This document shows, piece by piece, positions 33,201 to 42,000 of a DNA stretch of 45,921 nt. Both the position numbers and the translations under genes were made by a program. Source of the DNA: Flavobacteriaceae bacterium. Its GTDB lineage: Bacteria > Bacteroidota > Bacteroidia > Flavobacteriales > Flavobacteriaceae. Location: contig CANGCT010000008.1 in NCBI GenBank assembly GCA_947452415.1, positions 1 through 45,921 on the forward strand. Direction: 5' to 3'. Under the pieces are notes generated by a model. It did no database searches. It had not been told where the DNA came from and saw only the letters and a program-made list of their open reading frames with translations. The number at the start of each line of letters is the position of its first letter. Position 1 is the first letter of the stretch.

Positions 33201-34373
33201 TTATAGGGCTTGTTTTCTAATAATTGCTTCTAAAAAATAATAATCTGCATAGGTAATTGGTTGGTCAATTTCATCTTTTTTAGGCCAATTGCCTGTGCTG
33301 TGATCTAGTATGAAAGGGCCTTTCACCGATTCGTTTAATAAATAGTTATTGGTGCTTAGAGTATTTATAACTTTATTGGCATAATTTAAGTAGGATTTGT
33401 TTTTGGTAAACGAGTATAATTCTATTAATGCCGAAGCCATTACAGCTGATGAAGATGCATCTCTAGGAGAATTAGGAATACTAGTATCATTGAAATCCCA
33501 GTATGCAATTCCATCTAGAGGCATATTTTTATTATTAATATAATATTTTGCTGTTGCTTCTGCTTGTTTTAGGTATTCTTTGTTTTTTGTGTAACGATAA
33601 GCCATCGTAAAACCATAAACAGCCCATGATTGACCACGAGCCCAAGAAGATTGATCATTGAAACCTTGGTGCGTCCCTCTGCTTCTTACCACACCGGTAA
33701 TTGTATCATAATCTACAACATGAAAACAGCTGTTGTCTTTTCTGAAATGATTTTTTAATGTGGTATTCGCATGTTGTATAGCGACGTCTCTAAAACTATT
33801 GTCACTAGATAATTTGGAGGCTTCAAACAATAATTCTAGATTGAGCATATTATCAATAATTACAGGAAAATCCCAGGATTCTTTATTGTGATCCCATGAA
33901 CGAATAGCGCCTATTTTCGGATTAAAACGAGTAATTAGAGTTTGTGCACTTTTAATAATTATTGCTTTGTATTTTTCATTATTTTCAACAAGCATACCTT
34001 TACCAAAACTGCAATAGACTTTAAAACCCATATCATGAGTTTTGTTATTGAATTTTTCTTTTTCGATAAAGGCGTTCCATAAGACTGCTTTTTCTTTAAA
34101 TCGAACATCGCTGGTTAATTGATAAATTTGCCATAGATTACCTGAAAAAAAACCACTAGTCCAATCTTTAGAAGGAACTGTTTTTACTTTTCCAGAAGCA
34201 ACATTCATAGTTCTAGGAATTGCAATTGAATCTATAGGGAAATCTAAAAGTTTTAAAAACCTTGTGTTAATTTCTTTTTTTAGTAGTGGGGTATTGGGTT
34301 TATTTTGGGATTGGCAATTAAAATTGACTATCGTAAATAGTAATATAAAAAATAAAGAATTATATTTCTTCAT
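33201..34373 (-). CDS. GH88 unsaturated glucuronyl hydrolase
   Basis: Releases the 4,5-unsaturated uronate left by lyases from the non-reducing end of oligosaccharides, feeding KduI. The frame opens at 34409, but MKKYNSLFFILLFTIVNFNC starting at 34373 gives a proper export signal with a possible lipidated Cys20; the 12 residues before it are unlikely to be translated. The two catalytic aspartates of GH88 are seen as D114 in THDMGF and D174 in IDNMLNLELL, about 60 residues apart as in the Bacillus enzyme (D88, D149). SSWARGQSW and the GIAYWDFND stretch are family hallmarks. It is the first gene of the 15-gene catabolic run, directly behind a promoter with tandem repeats. Confidence 0.92.
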   Translation of the reverse strand: MKKYNSLFFILLFTIVNFNCQSQNKPNTPLLKKEINTRFLKLLDFPIDSIAIPRTMNVASGKVKTVPSKDWTSGFFSGNLWQIYQLTSDVRFKEKAVLWNAFIEKEKFNNKTHDMGFKVYCSFGKGMLVENNEKYKAIIIKSAQTLITRFNPKIGAIRSWDHNKESWDFPVIIDNMLNLELLFEASKLSSDNSFRDVAIQHANTTLKNHFRKDNSCFHVVDYDTITGVVRSRGTHQGFNDQSSWARGQSWAVYGFTMAYRYTKNKEYLKQAEATAKYYINNKNMPLDGIAYWDFNDTSIPNSPRDASSSAVMASALIELYSFTKNKSYLNYANKVINTLSTNNYLLNESVKGPFILDHSTGNWPKKDEIDQPITYADYYFLEAIIRKQAL

Positions 34374-34528
34374 AATTGAAATTTGAATAATTTGGTTAAT
34401 AACATCCAAGGCTTAAAATCAAATTTTATAACAAAAAAAGATTCAGCATTAATAAACTCATGGAGATTATTAAAACAATCAAAATAGATTGGAAAAAATT
34501 AATTTTTATTTTTTTGGATTTCATTTCA

Positions 34529-34557
34529 CAAAAATAGAAATAGTAAAGATTTCAAAA
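34529..34557 (-). promoter_or_regulatory. promoter candidate of the GH88-led catabolic operon
   Basis: On the minus strand TATTTTTG (34529-34536) matches TAnnTTTG exactly, with TTTTG at 34553-34557 as -33, 16 bases upstream. It lies in the 237-base gap between the regulator stop and the GH88 start and would give a leader of about 150 bases. The -33 box is embedded in a GGATTTTTG repeat and preceded by ACCCTA, as at susC. Confidence 0.5.
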
Positions 34558-34587
34558 ATCCAAAATAGGGTATTCAAAAATCCAAAA
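34551..34587 (-). promoter_or_regulatory. tandem operator-like repeat upstream of GH88
   Basis: TTCAAAAATCCAAAA occurs at 34551-34565 and again at 34573-34587, a 15-base exact direct repeat with a 22-base period (about two helical turns). The copy nearer GH88 overlaps the proposed -33 box. Direct repeats with this phase are typical of AraC-type DNA-binding domains such as the one ending the hybrid regulator encoded immediately upstream. Confidence 0.5.
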
Positions 34588-34610
34588 AATAAAAAATAGC
34601 ACTGAAAACT

Positions 34611-37600
34611 TTAGACTTTAGAGTCGTCTGAGAATTTGTTTAGGTATTGCGAAGGAGTCTCGCCAAACTTCTTTTGGAAACATTTGCTAAAATATTTAGG
34701 ATTATTGAATCCTACTTTATAGCTAATTTGAGAAATATTTATCTTGTTTTGTTCCAATAATTGCGCAGCTCTTTTCATGCGGATTTCATGAATAAATTCA
34801 TTGGGTGTGAAATTGGTCCAAGCCTTTATTTTAGTAAAGAGCATGGTTCTACTTACACCAAGTTCCGAACAAAATAACGGAATATCAAATTGTTCATTGG
34901 ATATGTTTTCTTCTACAATTTTAAAAGCTTTCTTTAACAATTGTTCATCTAATGATGAAACCGTAATTTCACTTGGAGCAAAATTATCTTCAGAAGAAAA
35001 TTTAGTTTTTAATCGTTGTTTAGAAATAAGTAAATTTTTTATTCGTAATTTAAATTCAACCAAGTTAAATGGCTTACTAATATAATCATCAGCCCCACTT
35101 TCTAATCCTTCAATTTTATAAATCAAGGAAGATCTTGAAGTAAGTAATATTACAGGTATATGACTCGTTTTTATGTTTTCTTTAATTTTGGAGCACAATT
35201 CTGTACCAACCATTTCGGGCATAATTACATCACTTACAATAAGGTCAGGTAAAAATTTTAATGCCTTTTTAAGCCCGATAGCTCCATTTTCTGCAGTAAT
35301 AACATTGTAATCTTCTTTAAGTAGATTTTTAATAAAGGATCGTAAAATTTTATGATCTTCTACTATTAAAACAGTTAATTTATCTTCGATATTTTCTAAA
35401 TCATTTATGTCTTCTTCTTGAAGAATTTCAGCAGGATTTAATTGAGATGTATATTGTTCAAGATCATCGCTTATCTTAAAGTCTTTTAATATTTCTTTGT
35501 CTAATAGGTGGTTTCTTCCCAGTAGCATTTTTACTTTAAACACTACACCTTTGGTAGTTTTGTTTTCTACCGAAATGGTTCCTTTGTGAAGATTTATGAT
35601 GTTTTTTACAATAGACAAACCAATGCCTGTTCCTTTATTATAATTAATTTGCTCATTGTTGTGTGCAGGAATTTCAAAAAATAAATCAAAAATTTTATCT
35701 ACATGCTCTTTTGCAATACCAATACCCGTGTCTTCTACTTCAATAATTATTTGTTCTTCTTCTTTTCTAATTTTTATTGCAATTTCACCTCCTTTTGGGG
35801 TATATCGAAATGCATTGGATATTAAATTATAAAAAACACGTTCTAATTTAAATCGGTCAAAATAAACTAATATCTCTTCATTAGAAGATTCAAAAGTATA
35901 TTTGTAATCTCCATCTTTTGCAAATTCTGTAAAGGATAAAAAGATTTCTTTTATGTATTTCACTATATTTCCTTCGGCAGTTTCTAAAATAAATTGATTG
36001 TTTTCAAATTTTCTAAAATCCATCAATCTATTAATTAATTTCAATAAATGATTGGCACTACTTTCTATAACAAGTAGTTTTTTATACATTGCATTAGGGC
36101 CATTATAGTTTAAAAGTATTTGTTGTAAAGGACCCAAAATTAGCGTCAAAGGAGTTCTAAATTCATGTGAAATATTAGTAAAAAATTGTAGTTTTGCACT
36201 ATTATCCTCCTTGCTTCTTTCGCTTTCTCGGTATTCTATTAATAAATCTTGACGAAGTTTTTCTTTAGATTTTATTATCCAAATTAAACCATAAAGGGAA
36301 ACACACAATAAAATTGTAAATAAAGATAGTGCCCACCAACTTTTCCATGGTACTGGTTCTACAACTATCTCTAAAGTTGTTGGCTTGGTATTCCAAACAC
36401 CGTCATTATTAGCGCCTTTAACCTCAAAAACATAAGTGCCAGAATTTTGAATTGTAAATGTAGCTTCTGTATTGGAAGTGGTTATCCATTGGTTATCCAA
36501 ACCTACTAATCTATATTTATATTTATTATTTGTAGGATTAATAAAATTAGGAATTGCAAAAGTTATAGTGAAATTAGCTTTATCATAACTTAATGTAAGT
36601 GAATTTGTAAATGCAATAGATTTTTCTAAAACATCATTATCATTAGCAACATTTATAGATTTGTTAGCAATTTTAAAATCCGTTAATATAACCTGAGGAG
36701 TATATTTATTAATTGGAAGTTTTTTAGTATCAAAATAAGTTATACCAGTTGGTCCACCGTAATAAAATTTATTATAACCTATTTGTAGAAATGCATTGTC
36801 GTTAAACTCGTTACTAATTAAACCATCTTTTTGATCGTAAATAAAACTGGATTTATTCAATAAATTATATTTTATAATACCATAATTGGAGCTTATCCAT
36901 AAATTATTATTATCATCTTGAGAGATAGAATGAATTGCAGTTACATCAGAATCTTCTTTTTTAATATTTATTTTATTAAAATTAGTACCATCAAATTCAT
37001 AAAGCCCTTTTGCCTTAGTGCCTATCCAAATTTTACCTTTTTTATCTTGAAATATAGACAATATGTCGTCTCCAGAAAGTAATTTATTATCAAAAAAGTA
37101 ATGTTTTATGTGGTATGTATTATTGTCAAAATCATTTAAATTGATAACATTCAATCCGCTTTGGGTGCCTATCCATAAATTATCATTTATATCAATTAAC
37201 AAAGTTCTAACTCTGTTATTGGTTAAAAAATTATCCGAATAATTGTCATTACCAATTATTTGATAGGTTTTATTTGTGCTATTATATCGTATCAATCCTT
37301 TTCCAAATGTTCCTAGCCAAAAAATGCCGTTATTTCTTCCTTTTTTTATGACATAAACACCTGATTCTTTTAGAATGTTTTTTAAATTAGGAGCTATTAT
37401 TTGATTTACAAATCTTTTTGAATTGATGTCGTAAGCTGCCAAGCCTTCGGTAAAAGTTCCTATCCAAAGAATTCCTGTATTAGAAAGACACAAAGATTTT
37501 ATATTATCTACAGAAACACCAATTGAAGTTAAGGAATTTATCTTTGTTGTAGTTGCTGTTTTACTGTCAAAAACGGTAATTCCACCTCCTTCTGTTCCAA

Positions 37601-38708
37601 TATAAATATTTTTATTAGCATCGGAAGCTAACGAACTCACAACATCATAGCTTAATGCTGTTAACCCAGAATTTTGATTGAAATTATTGAAATTATTATT
37701 GGATTCATCCCAAAAACTAATTCCGTTATAATATGATCCAATCCATACCGAGCCTTTTTTATCTGTAAAAACAGATTTTATTTTTTCAAAACTTGTCTTT
37801 TTTTCAGGATTATTATACACTTTGCTAATAAATCCATTGGTTTGAATTGTACTAATTCCATTATACGATCCAACCCAAGCAACCCCTTTTTTGTCAAAAT
37901 CTAACGATCTTACATCGGCGCCAATTTGGTTTTGAGTTACTGAAAATGGAAGTAATTTTTTAGTATTTGGATCTAACTTTAATAAACCATTTGCTTTTGT
38001 GGCTACCCACAAACTTCCTGAATTGTCTTCTTTAATGTCTTGAACGTAAACACTTTCATTATTTACATTATAATACTGCTTGAATGCAAACGAATTACCT
38101 TTTAGACTTATTAATTGGCATAATCCTTTAGTAGTTCCAACCCAAATTGTTCCTTTTTTAGTTTGAAAAATATTTACAACAAAGTTATTTGGTAGGCTGT
38201 AATTGTTTTTTGAATTATGAGAAACCGTTGTAAATTGTTGAGTAGTTTTATTAAAAATGGATATTCCTCCTGCGGTAGCTATCCAAATTTCATTATTAAT
38301 TTCTTTAATATCCCAAATGGTGTTATTGGATAAGGTATTTTTACCATTACCATGAAAATAATGTTTAAAAATATTAGTACTGGGATTATAACAATTTAAT
38401 CCGTTATAAGTTCCAACCCATATATTACCTGATTTATCACCCTCAATAGAAAGAATATCGTTATTACAAATAGATAAAGTATCTTTTGGATCATTACGAA
38501 AAACTTTAATACTACTTCCATCATATTTATTAAGTCCATCCCGAGTTGCAAACCACATTTGCCCTGGTAAATCTTGATAAATTGCAATAACAGAACTTTG
38601 GGAAAGTCCATTAGCAGTAGTAATATTTTTTAATCTGTAAAGGTTAGATTGGGAGAAAGCACTAACAGATAAAAAAATAAAAATAAAAGAGAATAGTAGG
38701 TTTTTCAT
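34611..38708 (-). CDS. hybrid two-component system regulator (HTCS) of the PUL
   Basis: A 1365-residue one-protein sensor and transcription factor of the Bacteroidota PUL type. In order: signal peptide (1-19); two seven-bladed sensor propellers built of repeats such as IWVGTYNGLNCY and LWIGTQSGLNVI (about 25-690); a Y_Y_Y domain (about 705-780); one membrane span (WALSLFTILLCVSLYGLIWII, about 790-810); a histidine kinase with NISHEFRTPLTL (phosphorylated His848) and an ATPase domain with GTGIGLSIVKNII; a receiver domain with phospho-acceptor Asp1160 in IVSDVIMPEM; and a C-terminal AraC-type DNA-binding domain (about 1262-1357). The periplasmic propellers are expected to bind an oligosaccharide from the target glycan. 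Candidate binding sites are the repeats before GH88 and susC. Confidence 0.95.
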   Translation of the reverse strand: MKNLLFSFIFIFLSVSAFSQSNLYRLKNITTANGLSQSSVIAIYQDLPGQMWFATRDGLNKYDGSSIKVFRNDPKDTLSICNNDILSIEGDKSGNIWVGTYNGLNCYNPSTNIFKHYFHGNGKNTLSNNTIWDIKEINNEIWIATAGGISIFNKTTQQFTTVSHNSKNNYSLPNNFVVNIFQTKKGTIWVGTTKGLCQLISLKGNSFAFKQYYNVNNESVYVQDIKEDNSGSLWVATKANGLLKLDPNTKKLLPFSVTQNQIGADVRSLDFDKKGVAWVGSYNGISTIQTNGFISKVYNNPEKKTSFEKIKSVFTDKKGSVWIGSYYNGISFWDESNNNFNNFNQNSGLTALSYDVVSSLASDANKNIYIGTEGGGITVFDSKTATTTKINSLTSIGVSVDNIKSLCLSNTGILWIGTFTEGLAAYDINSKRFVNQIIAPNLKNILKESGVYVIKKGRNNGIFWLGTFGKGLIRYNSTNKTYQIIGNDNYSDNFLTNNRVRTLLIDINDNLWIGTQSGLNVINLNDFDNNTYHIKHYFFDNKLLSGDDILSIFQDKKGKIWIGTKAKGLYEFDGTNFNKINIKKEDSDVTAIHSISQDDNNNLWISSNYGIIKYNLLNKSSFIYDQKDGLISNEFNDNAFLQIGYNKFYYGGPTGITYFDTKKLPINKYTPQVILTDFKIANKSINVANDNDVLEKSIAFTNSLTLSYDKANFTITFAIPNFINPTNNKYKYRLVGLDNQWITTSNTEATFTIQNSGTYVFEVKGANNDGVWNTKPTTLEIVVEPVPWKSWWALSLFTILLCVSLYGLIWIIKSKEKLRQDLLIEYRESERSKEDNSAKLQFFTNISHEFRTPLTLILGPLQQILLNYNGPNAMYKKLLVIESSANHLLKLINRLMDFRKFENNQFILETAEGNIVKYIKEIFLSFTEFAKDGDYKYTFESSNEEILVYFDRFKLERVFYNLISNAFRYTPKGGEIAIKIRKEEEQIIIEVEDTGIGIAKEHVDKIFDLFFEIPAHNNEQINYNKGTGIGLSIVKNIINLHKGTISVENKTTKGVVFKVKMLLGRNHLLDKEILKDFKISDDLEQYTSQLNPAEILQEEDINDLENIEDKLTVLIVEDHKILRSFIKNLLKEDYNVITAENGAIGLKKALKFLPDLIVSDVIMPEMVGTELCSKIKENIKTSHIPVILLTSRSSLIYKIEGLESGADDYISKPFNLVEFKLRIKNLLISKQRLKTKFSSEDNFAPSEITVSSLDEQLLKKAFKIVEENISNEQFDIPLFCSELGVSRTMLFTKIKAWTNFTPNEFIHEIRMKRAAQLLEQNKINISQISYKVGFNNPKYFSKCFQKKFGETPSQYLNKFSDDSKV

Positions 38709-38787
38709 ATTTTATTTTTATGAAAAATAATTAGCTTATTTATTCACCTTGTGAAATTAATACATTAACCATTAATAAACAAACAAA

Positions 38788-40464
38788 TTATTTGAAACGT
38801 TTTTTTAATTGATAATTATACAATGAAGGAATTTTCATCATAGAATCATTAACAAATTCAATATACGCGTCTGGACCATATTTTACAGTAAAATTCCTAT
38901 TTCCATTTATTCCTATTATCCTTGCAAATGGACCTTCTTCCATACCGTTAAGTTCAATAGGCAAATTAAGATTATTACCTGAAACATCAACGGTAATATT
39001 CCAAAAAGTAGAATAAGCGCCGTGGGATGGTTTCCAATAACTAGCACCACCTCCAGCAAAAAGTGGGTACGTATTATCTGCATTGGCTTCAAAATGTACT
39101 TTGATATTGTCAAATAAATTTTGATGGTTGGCTCCAGCATGTTGGTCTAAATCGGGATCGGTGAAAATCTCACAATTTTCATATACATTTTTTGTAGAAA
39201 AAGTATTGAAACTTAATGGATGCACCGCTTTATTGTAAACCTTTAAATTTTCAACCAATACATTATGAACACCACCCATGGCAACTGTATAATGGGCAAT
39301 ATTTTTTCCTTCGGTAACAATATCTTTAATGGTAACATTGGCAATTTCTTCGGTTAAAATACCACTATCTGCATTGTTAATAATAACATCGTTTACCCAA
39401 CTATTGAAAATTCGAGTTAGAAAAATTCCATTAAATCCTGGTTCTACATGGTGTGCAACACGAGGAGCATCTGGGAATGACATTCGTAAATGTTCAATAC
39501 CCACTTCGGTTAAGTGGTTCCATTCTACTAATAAAGCTTGGTAATTTGGTTTAATATCAATAAGCAAAGGCGTTTTAATAGTAACTTTATTTTTAGAAAT
39601 TGCTTCTATTTCAACTTGTTGACGAACAAGAGGCAAAGAAGGAAGCTTCCAATGGGAGGAACCGATTTTTACCTTTGATTTTTTATACAAAGCTTCAATT
39701 ATTTCGCCATTTTCGCCATCTTTATTGAATAGATCCAATTCCACTACATCTCCAACTTTTAATCCGTTACTATCCGAAATATAAAATACCTTTTCACCTC
39801 TTTTTCCTTGCAAAACTTTTGCTAGAATATTCTGAGTAGCATCGTATTTATCTAAATAATATTTGACACGTTGTTTAGGAACTTGTGTCCAAATAAATCC
39901 TCCCGACCATGCAAATTGAGAAAAAGGTAAATCGATATTATTCTCTTTTTCTACTTGTCGTTTATCTGTGGTGGTTAAATATTCTCTTAATTCCGCTAAT
40001 GATTCTTGATTTTTTATATACATAAGTGGTCGCGGACAAAAAATTTCGGTTCCTTCTTTTCCAGAACCTGCACCTCGTAAAACAAAATTACTACGTTCTA
40101 CATATAAAATATCACTAAGTATTATTTTTCCTGCGGGCAACTTTAAAACAACATTTCCTTGAACTTCATTTGCCGCTTTAAATGCTTTTAGTAATGCCTT
40201 AGAATCATCTAAATCATCATTAGGAATAACTCCATAATCGGTAGCTAAAATAATTTTTTCTTTAATATCTGGGATATTACTCGTTCCAAAATGGTAGCCC
40301 GCATAACTAAAATCAGGTAAGAAATTTTGCGAAGAAGCTTCTTTGTCACTAATTATTTTTGGTGTTTCTTGTGCAAATGAAACGGCTACATTAATACAAA
40401 TTGAAAATAAAACGCAACATTTTTTTATTGGTTTTAAAGGGTTTAATTTGGAGATTGAATTCAT
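38788..40464 (-). CDS. exported beta-helix protein of unknown function, candidate lyase
   Basis: A 558-residue right-handed parallel beta-helix protein (pectate-lyase-3-like) with an export signal ending near CINVAVSFAQ. The mature start carries PDFSYAGYHFG, the same PDFSxxGY motif as the sorting-domain protein at 24391-26205. This is followed by DYGVIPNDDLDDSKALLKAF, the usual first turn of such helices (aspartates likely structural). An inserted domain of beta-strands lies at about 190-290. Later turns contain PRVAHHVEPGFNG, DQHAGANHQNLFDN and GGASYWKPSHGAYSTFW, which together give a His-rich face. No sorting domain is present, so it probably works in the periplasm. It lies between the transporter terminator and the regulator gene. 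I cannot assign an activity. Confidence 0.78.
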   Translation of the reverse strand: MNSISKLNPLKPIKKCCVLFSICINVAVSFAQETPKIISDKEASSQNFLPDFSYAGYHFGTSNIPDIKEKIILATDYGVIPNDDLDDSKALLKAFKAANEVQGNVVLKLPAGKIILSDILYVERSNFVLRGAGSGKEGTEIFCPRPLMYIKNQESLAELREYLTTTDKRQVEKENNIDLPFSQFAWSGGFIWTQVPKQRVKYYLDKYDATQNILAKVLQGKRGEKVFYISDSNGLKVGDVVELDLFNKDGENGEIIEALYKKSKVKIGSSHWKLPSLPLVRQQVEIEAISKNKVTIKTPLLIDIKPNYQALLVEWNHLTEVGIEHLRMSFPDAPRVAHHVEPGFNGIFLTRIFNSWVNDVIINNADSGILTEEIANVTIKDIVTEGKNIAHYTVAMGGVHNVLVENLKVYNKAVHPLSFNTFSTKNVYENCEIFTDPDLDQHAGANHQNLFDNIKVHFEANADNTYPLFAGGGASYWKPSHGAYSTFWNITVDVSGNNLNLPIELNGMEEGPFARIIGINGNRNFTVKYGPDAYIEFVNDSMMKIPSLYNYQLKKRFK

Positions 40465-40504
40465 TTGTGATAGAATAAAAGTGAAATTATTAAAGGGCTA
40501 TTTT

Positions 40505-40550
40505 TAAAAAAAACCTATTTCACAATGGTTGGAAAGTGAAATAGATTTTT
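40505..40550 (-). terminator. terminator after the uronate-catabolism operon
   Basis: On the minus strand the RNA folds a 15-bp stem (40536-40550 with 40509-40523, one U-G wobble) with a 12-base loop, followed by a run of U (A-run at 40506-40513 on the plus strand). It begins 22 bases after the transporter stop codon and separates that operon from the beta-helix gene at 40464. Confidence 0.7.
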
Positions 40551-40571
40551 AAAATAATTTGTTATTAATAC

Positions 40572-41939
40572 TTATAAATCGGTAATCGGACTGTATTTAG
40601 GCACTAGTAATTTTATTACAGACCAAGCAATTAAATAGGCTACAGCACATAAAACAAACATTATAGTATAACCCGTTTGAACGTGTCCTAGTCCTTCGTA
40701 ATAATCAAATAAATAACCACCTAATTTAGACACTAATACTCCTCCAATTCCGCCAGCCATTCCTCCAATTCCAATGATAGAACCAATTGCTTTTTTCGGA
40801 AACATGTCGGATACCGTAGTGAAAATATTGGCGGACCAGGCTTGGTGAGCAGATGCTCCTACTCCTATTAAAATAACAGGAATCCAAAAAGTAAAATGTC
40901 CTAGTGGTTGCGCTAATAAAACTACTAACGGGAATAAAGCAATGAAAAACATGGCTTTAAGTCGGCCATCATAAGCAGTATATCCTTTATTAATAAAATA
41001 CATTGGAAACCATCCTCCAAAAATACTACCCACCATTGTCATACTATATAGTACAGCTAATGGAAGAACTATATCAGTTCCTTTCATATCAAATTGTGCC
41101 TCAAGGTATTTTGGTAACCAAAATAAAAAGAACCACCAAATTCCATCGGTCATGAATTTACCAAATACAAAAGCCCAAGTTTGCTTGTATCCTAATAATT
41201 TAAACCAAGCTACTTTTTCTTCTTTGGTGTTCAATACAACTTCAATTTCTTCATCTTCATTGATGTAATCGTATTCGGCTTTGGTCAATTTTTTTTGTTT
41301 GGATGGTATTTCATAAAAAATAAACCAAAAAATTACCCAAATAAAACCAATTACTCCTACTAAGATAAAAGCAAATTCCCAACCATATAATTCTGCAATA
41401 ATAGGAACCGTTAAAGGTGCTAAAATTGCACCAACATTAGATCCTGAATTAAAAATTCCGGTGGCTAGAGAGCGTTCTTTTTTAGGGAAGTATTCTGCCA
41501 CAGCCTTTATTGCTGCAGGGAAATTTCCTGATTCTCCAAAACCTAAAACGGCTCTAGATAACATAAATCCAGCAATAGAAACTGGTACTGCTCCTACTCC
41601 AATCCAAACCATAAAGGTTGAAAATGCTGTTCCAACAGGCAACGAATAGGCATGCATAATTGCGCCTAATGACCATACCGTTATTGCTAATATATATCCT
41701 TTTTTAGTTCCTAATTTATCAATTATTCTTCCTGCAAAAAGCATTGAAATAGCATAAATAAATTGAAATACTGCCGTTATATTTGCATAATCGCTATTAG
41801 ACCAATTAAATTCTTCGGATAACTTGGGAGCTAATAAACTTAATACTTGACGGTCAAGATAATTTACAGTTGTTGCAAAGAAAAGCAAACCACAAATGGT
41901 CCATCTATATTTCCCTACGGATTGATTCATTTCTTTCAT
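40572..41939 (-). CDS. exuT: MFS hexuronate transporter (ExuT-like)
   Basis: A 455-residue, roughly 12-span major facilitator of the anion:cation symporter branch, predicted to move hexuronates across the inner membrane. The N-terminal WTICGLLFFATTVNYLDRQVLS matches the ExuT-like sequence in which the first span ends in NYLDR, and GRIIDKLGTKKGY is the loop 2-3 signature. A long charged loop between the two six-span halves is also seen. It is downstream of uxaC with 61 bases between, a gap that contains a perfect 19-base direct repeat immediately before the start codon. It is the last gene of the uronate operon. The substrate (glucuronate, galacturonate or a small unsaturated uronate) is inferred from neighbours. 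Confidence 0.88.
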   Translation of the reverse strand: MKEMNQSVGKYRWTICGLLFFATTVNYLDRQVLSLLAPKLSEEFNWSNSDYANITAVFQFIYAISMLFAGRIIDKLGTKKGYILAITVWSLGAIMHAYSLPVGTAFSTFMVWIGVGAVPVSIAGFMLSRAVLGFGESGNFPAAIKAVAEYFPKKERSLATGIFNSGSNVGAILAPLTVPIIAELYGWEFAFILVGVIGFIWVIFWFIFYEIPSKQKKLTKAEYDYINEDEEIEVVLNTKEEKVAWFKLLGYKQTWAFVFGKFMTDGIWWFFLFWLPKYLEAQFDMKGTDIVLPLAVLYSMTMVGSIFGGWFPMYFINKGYTAYDGRLKAMFFIALFPLVVLLAQPLGHFTFWIPVILIGVGASAHQAWSANIFTTVSDMFPKKAIGSIIGIGGMAGGIGGVLVSKLGGYLFDYYEGLGHVQTGYTIMFVLCAVAYLIAWSVIKLLVPKYSPITDL

Positions 41940-41946
41940 AATTAAG

Positions 41947-41986
41947 TTTAGGTTTGGTTTGGTTTTTTTTAGGTTTGGTTTGGTTT
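41947..41986 (-). repeat. 19-base tandem direct repeat upstream of exuT
   Basis: TTTAGGTTTGGTTTGGTTT occurs at 41947-41965 and, identically, at 41968-41986: a 21-base period, two helical turns. Each unit is itself built of GGTTT steps. On the coding (minus) strand it reads as A/C-rich units and ends eight bases before the transporter start codon, overlapping the expected ribosome-binding region. Confidence 0.8.
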
Positions 41987-42000
41987 ATTTGAATTGAATT

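Noticed and set aside
38709..38787. Short hairpins between the beta-helix gene and the HTCS gene
   Set aside because: Only five to six base pairs, no T-run; not convincing as a terminator, and no clear TAnnTTTG promoter was found either.
41947..41986. CRISPR-like repeat
   Set aside because: Only two contiguous units with a two-base gap and no spacers; there are no cas genes in the window.
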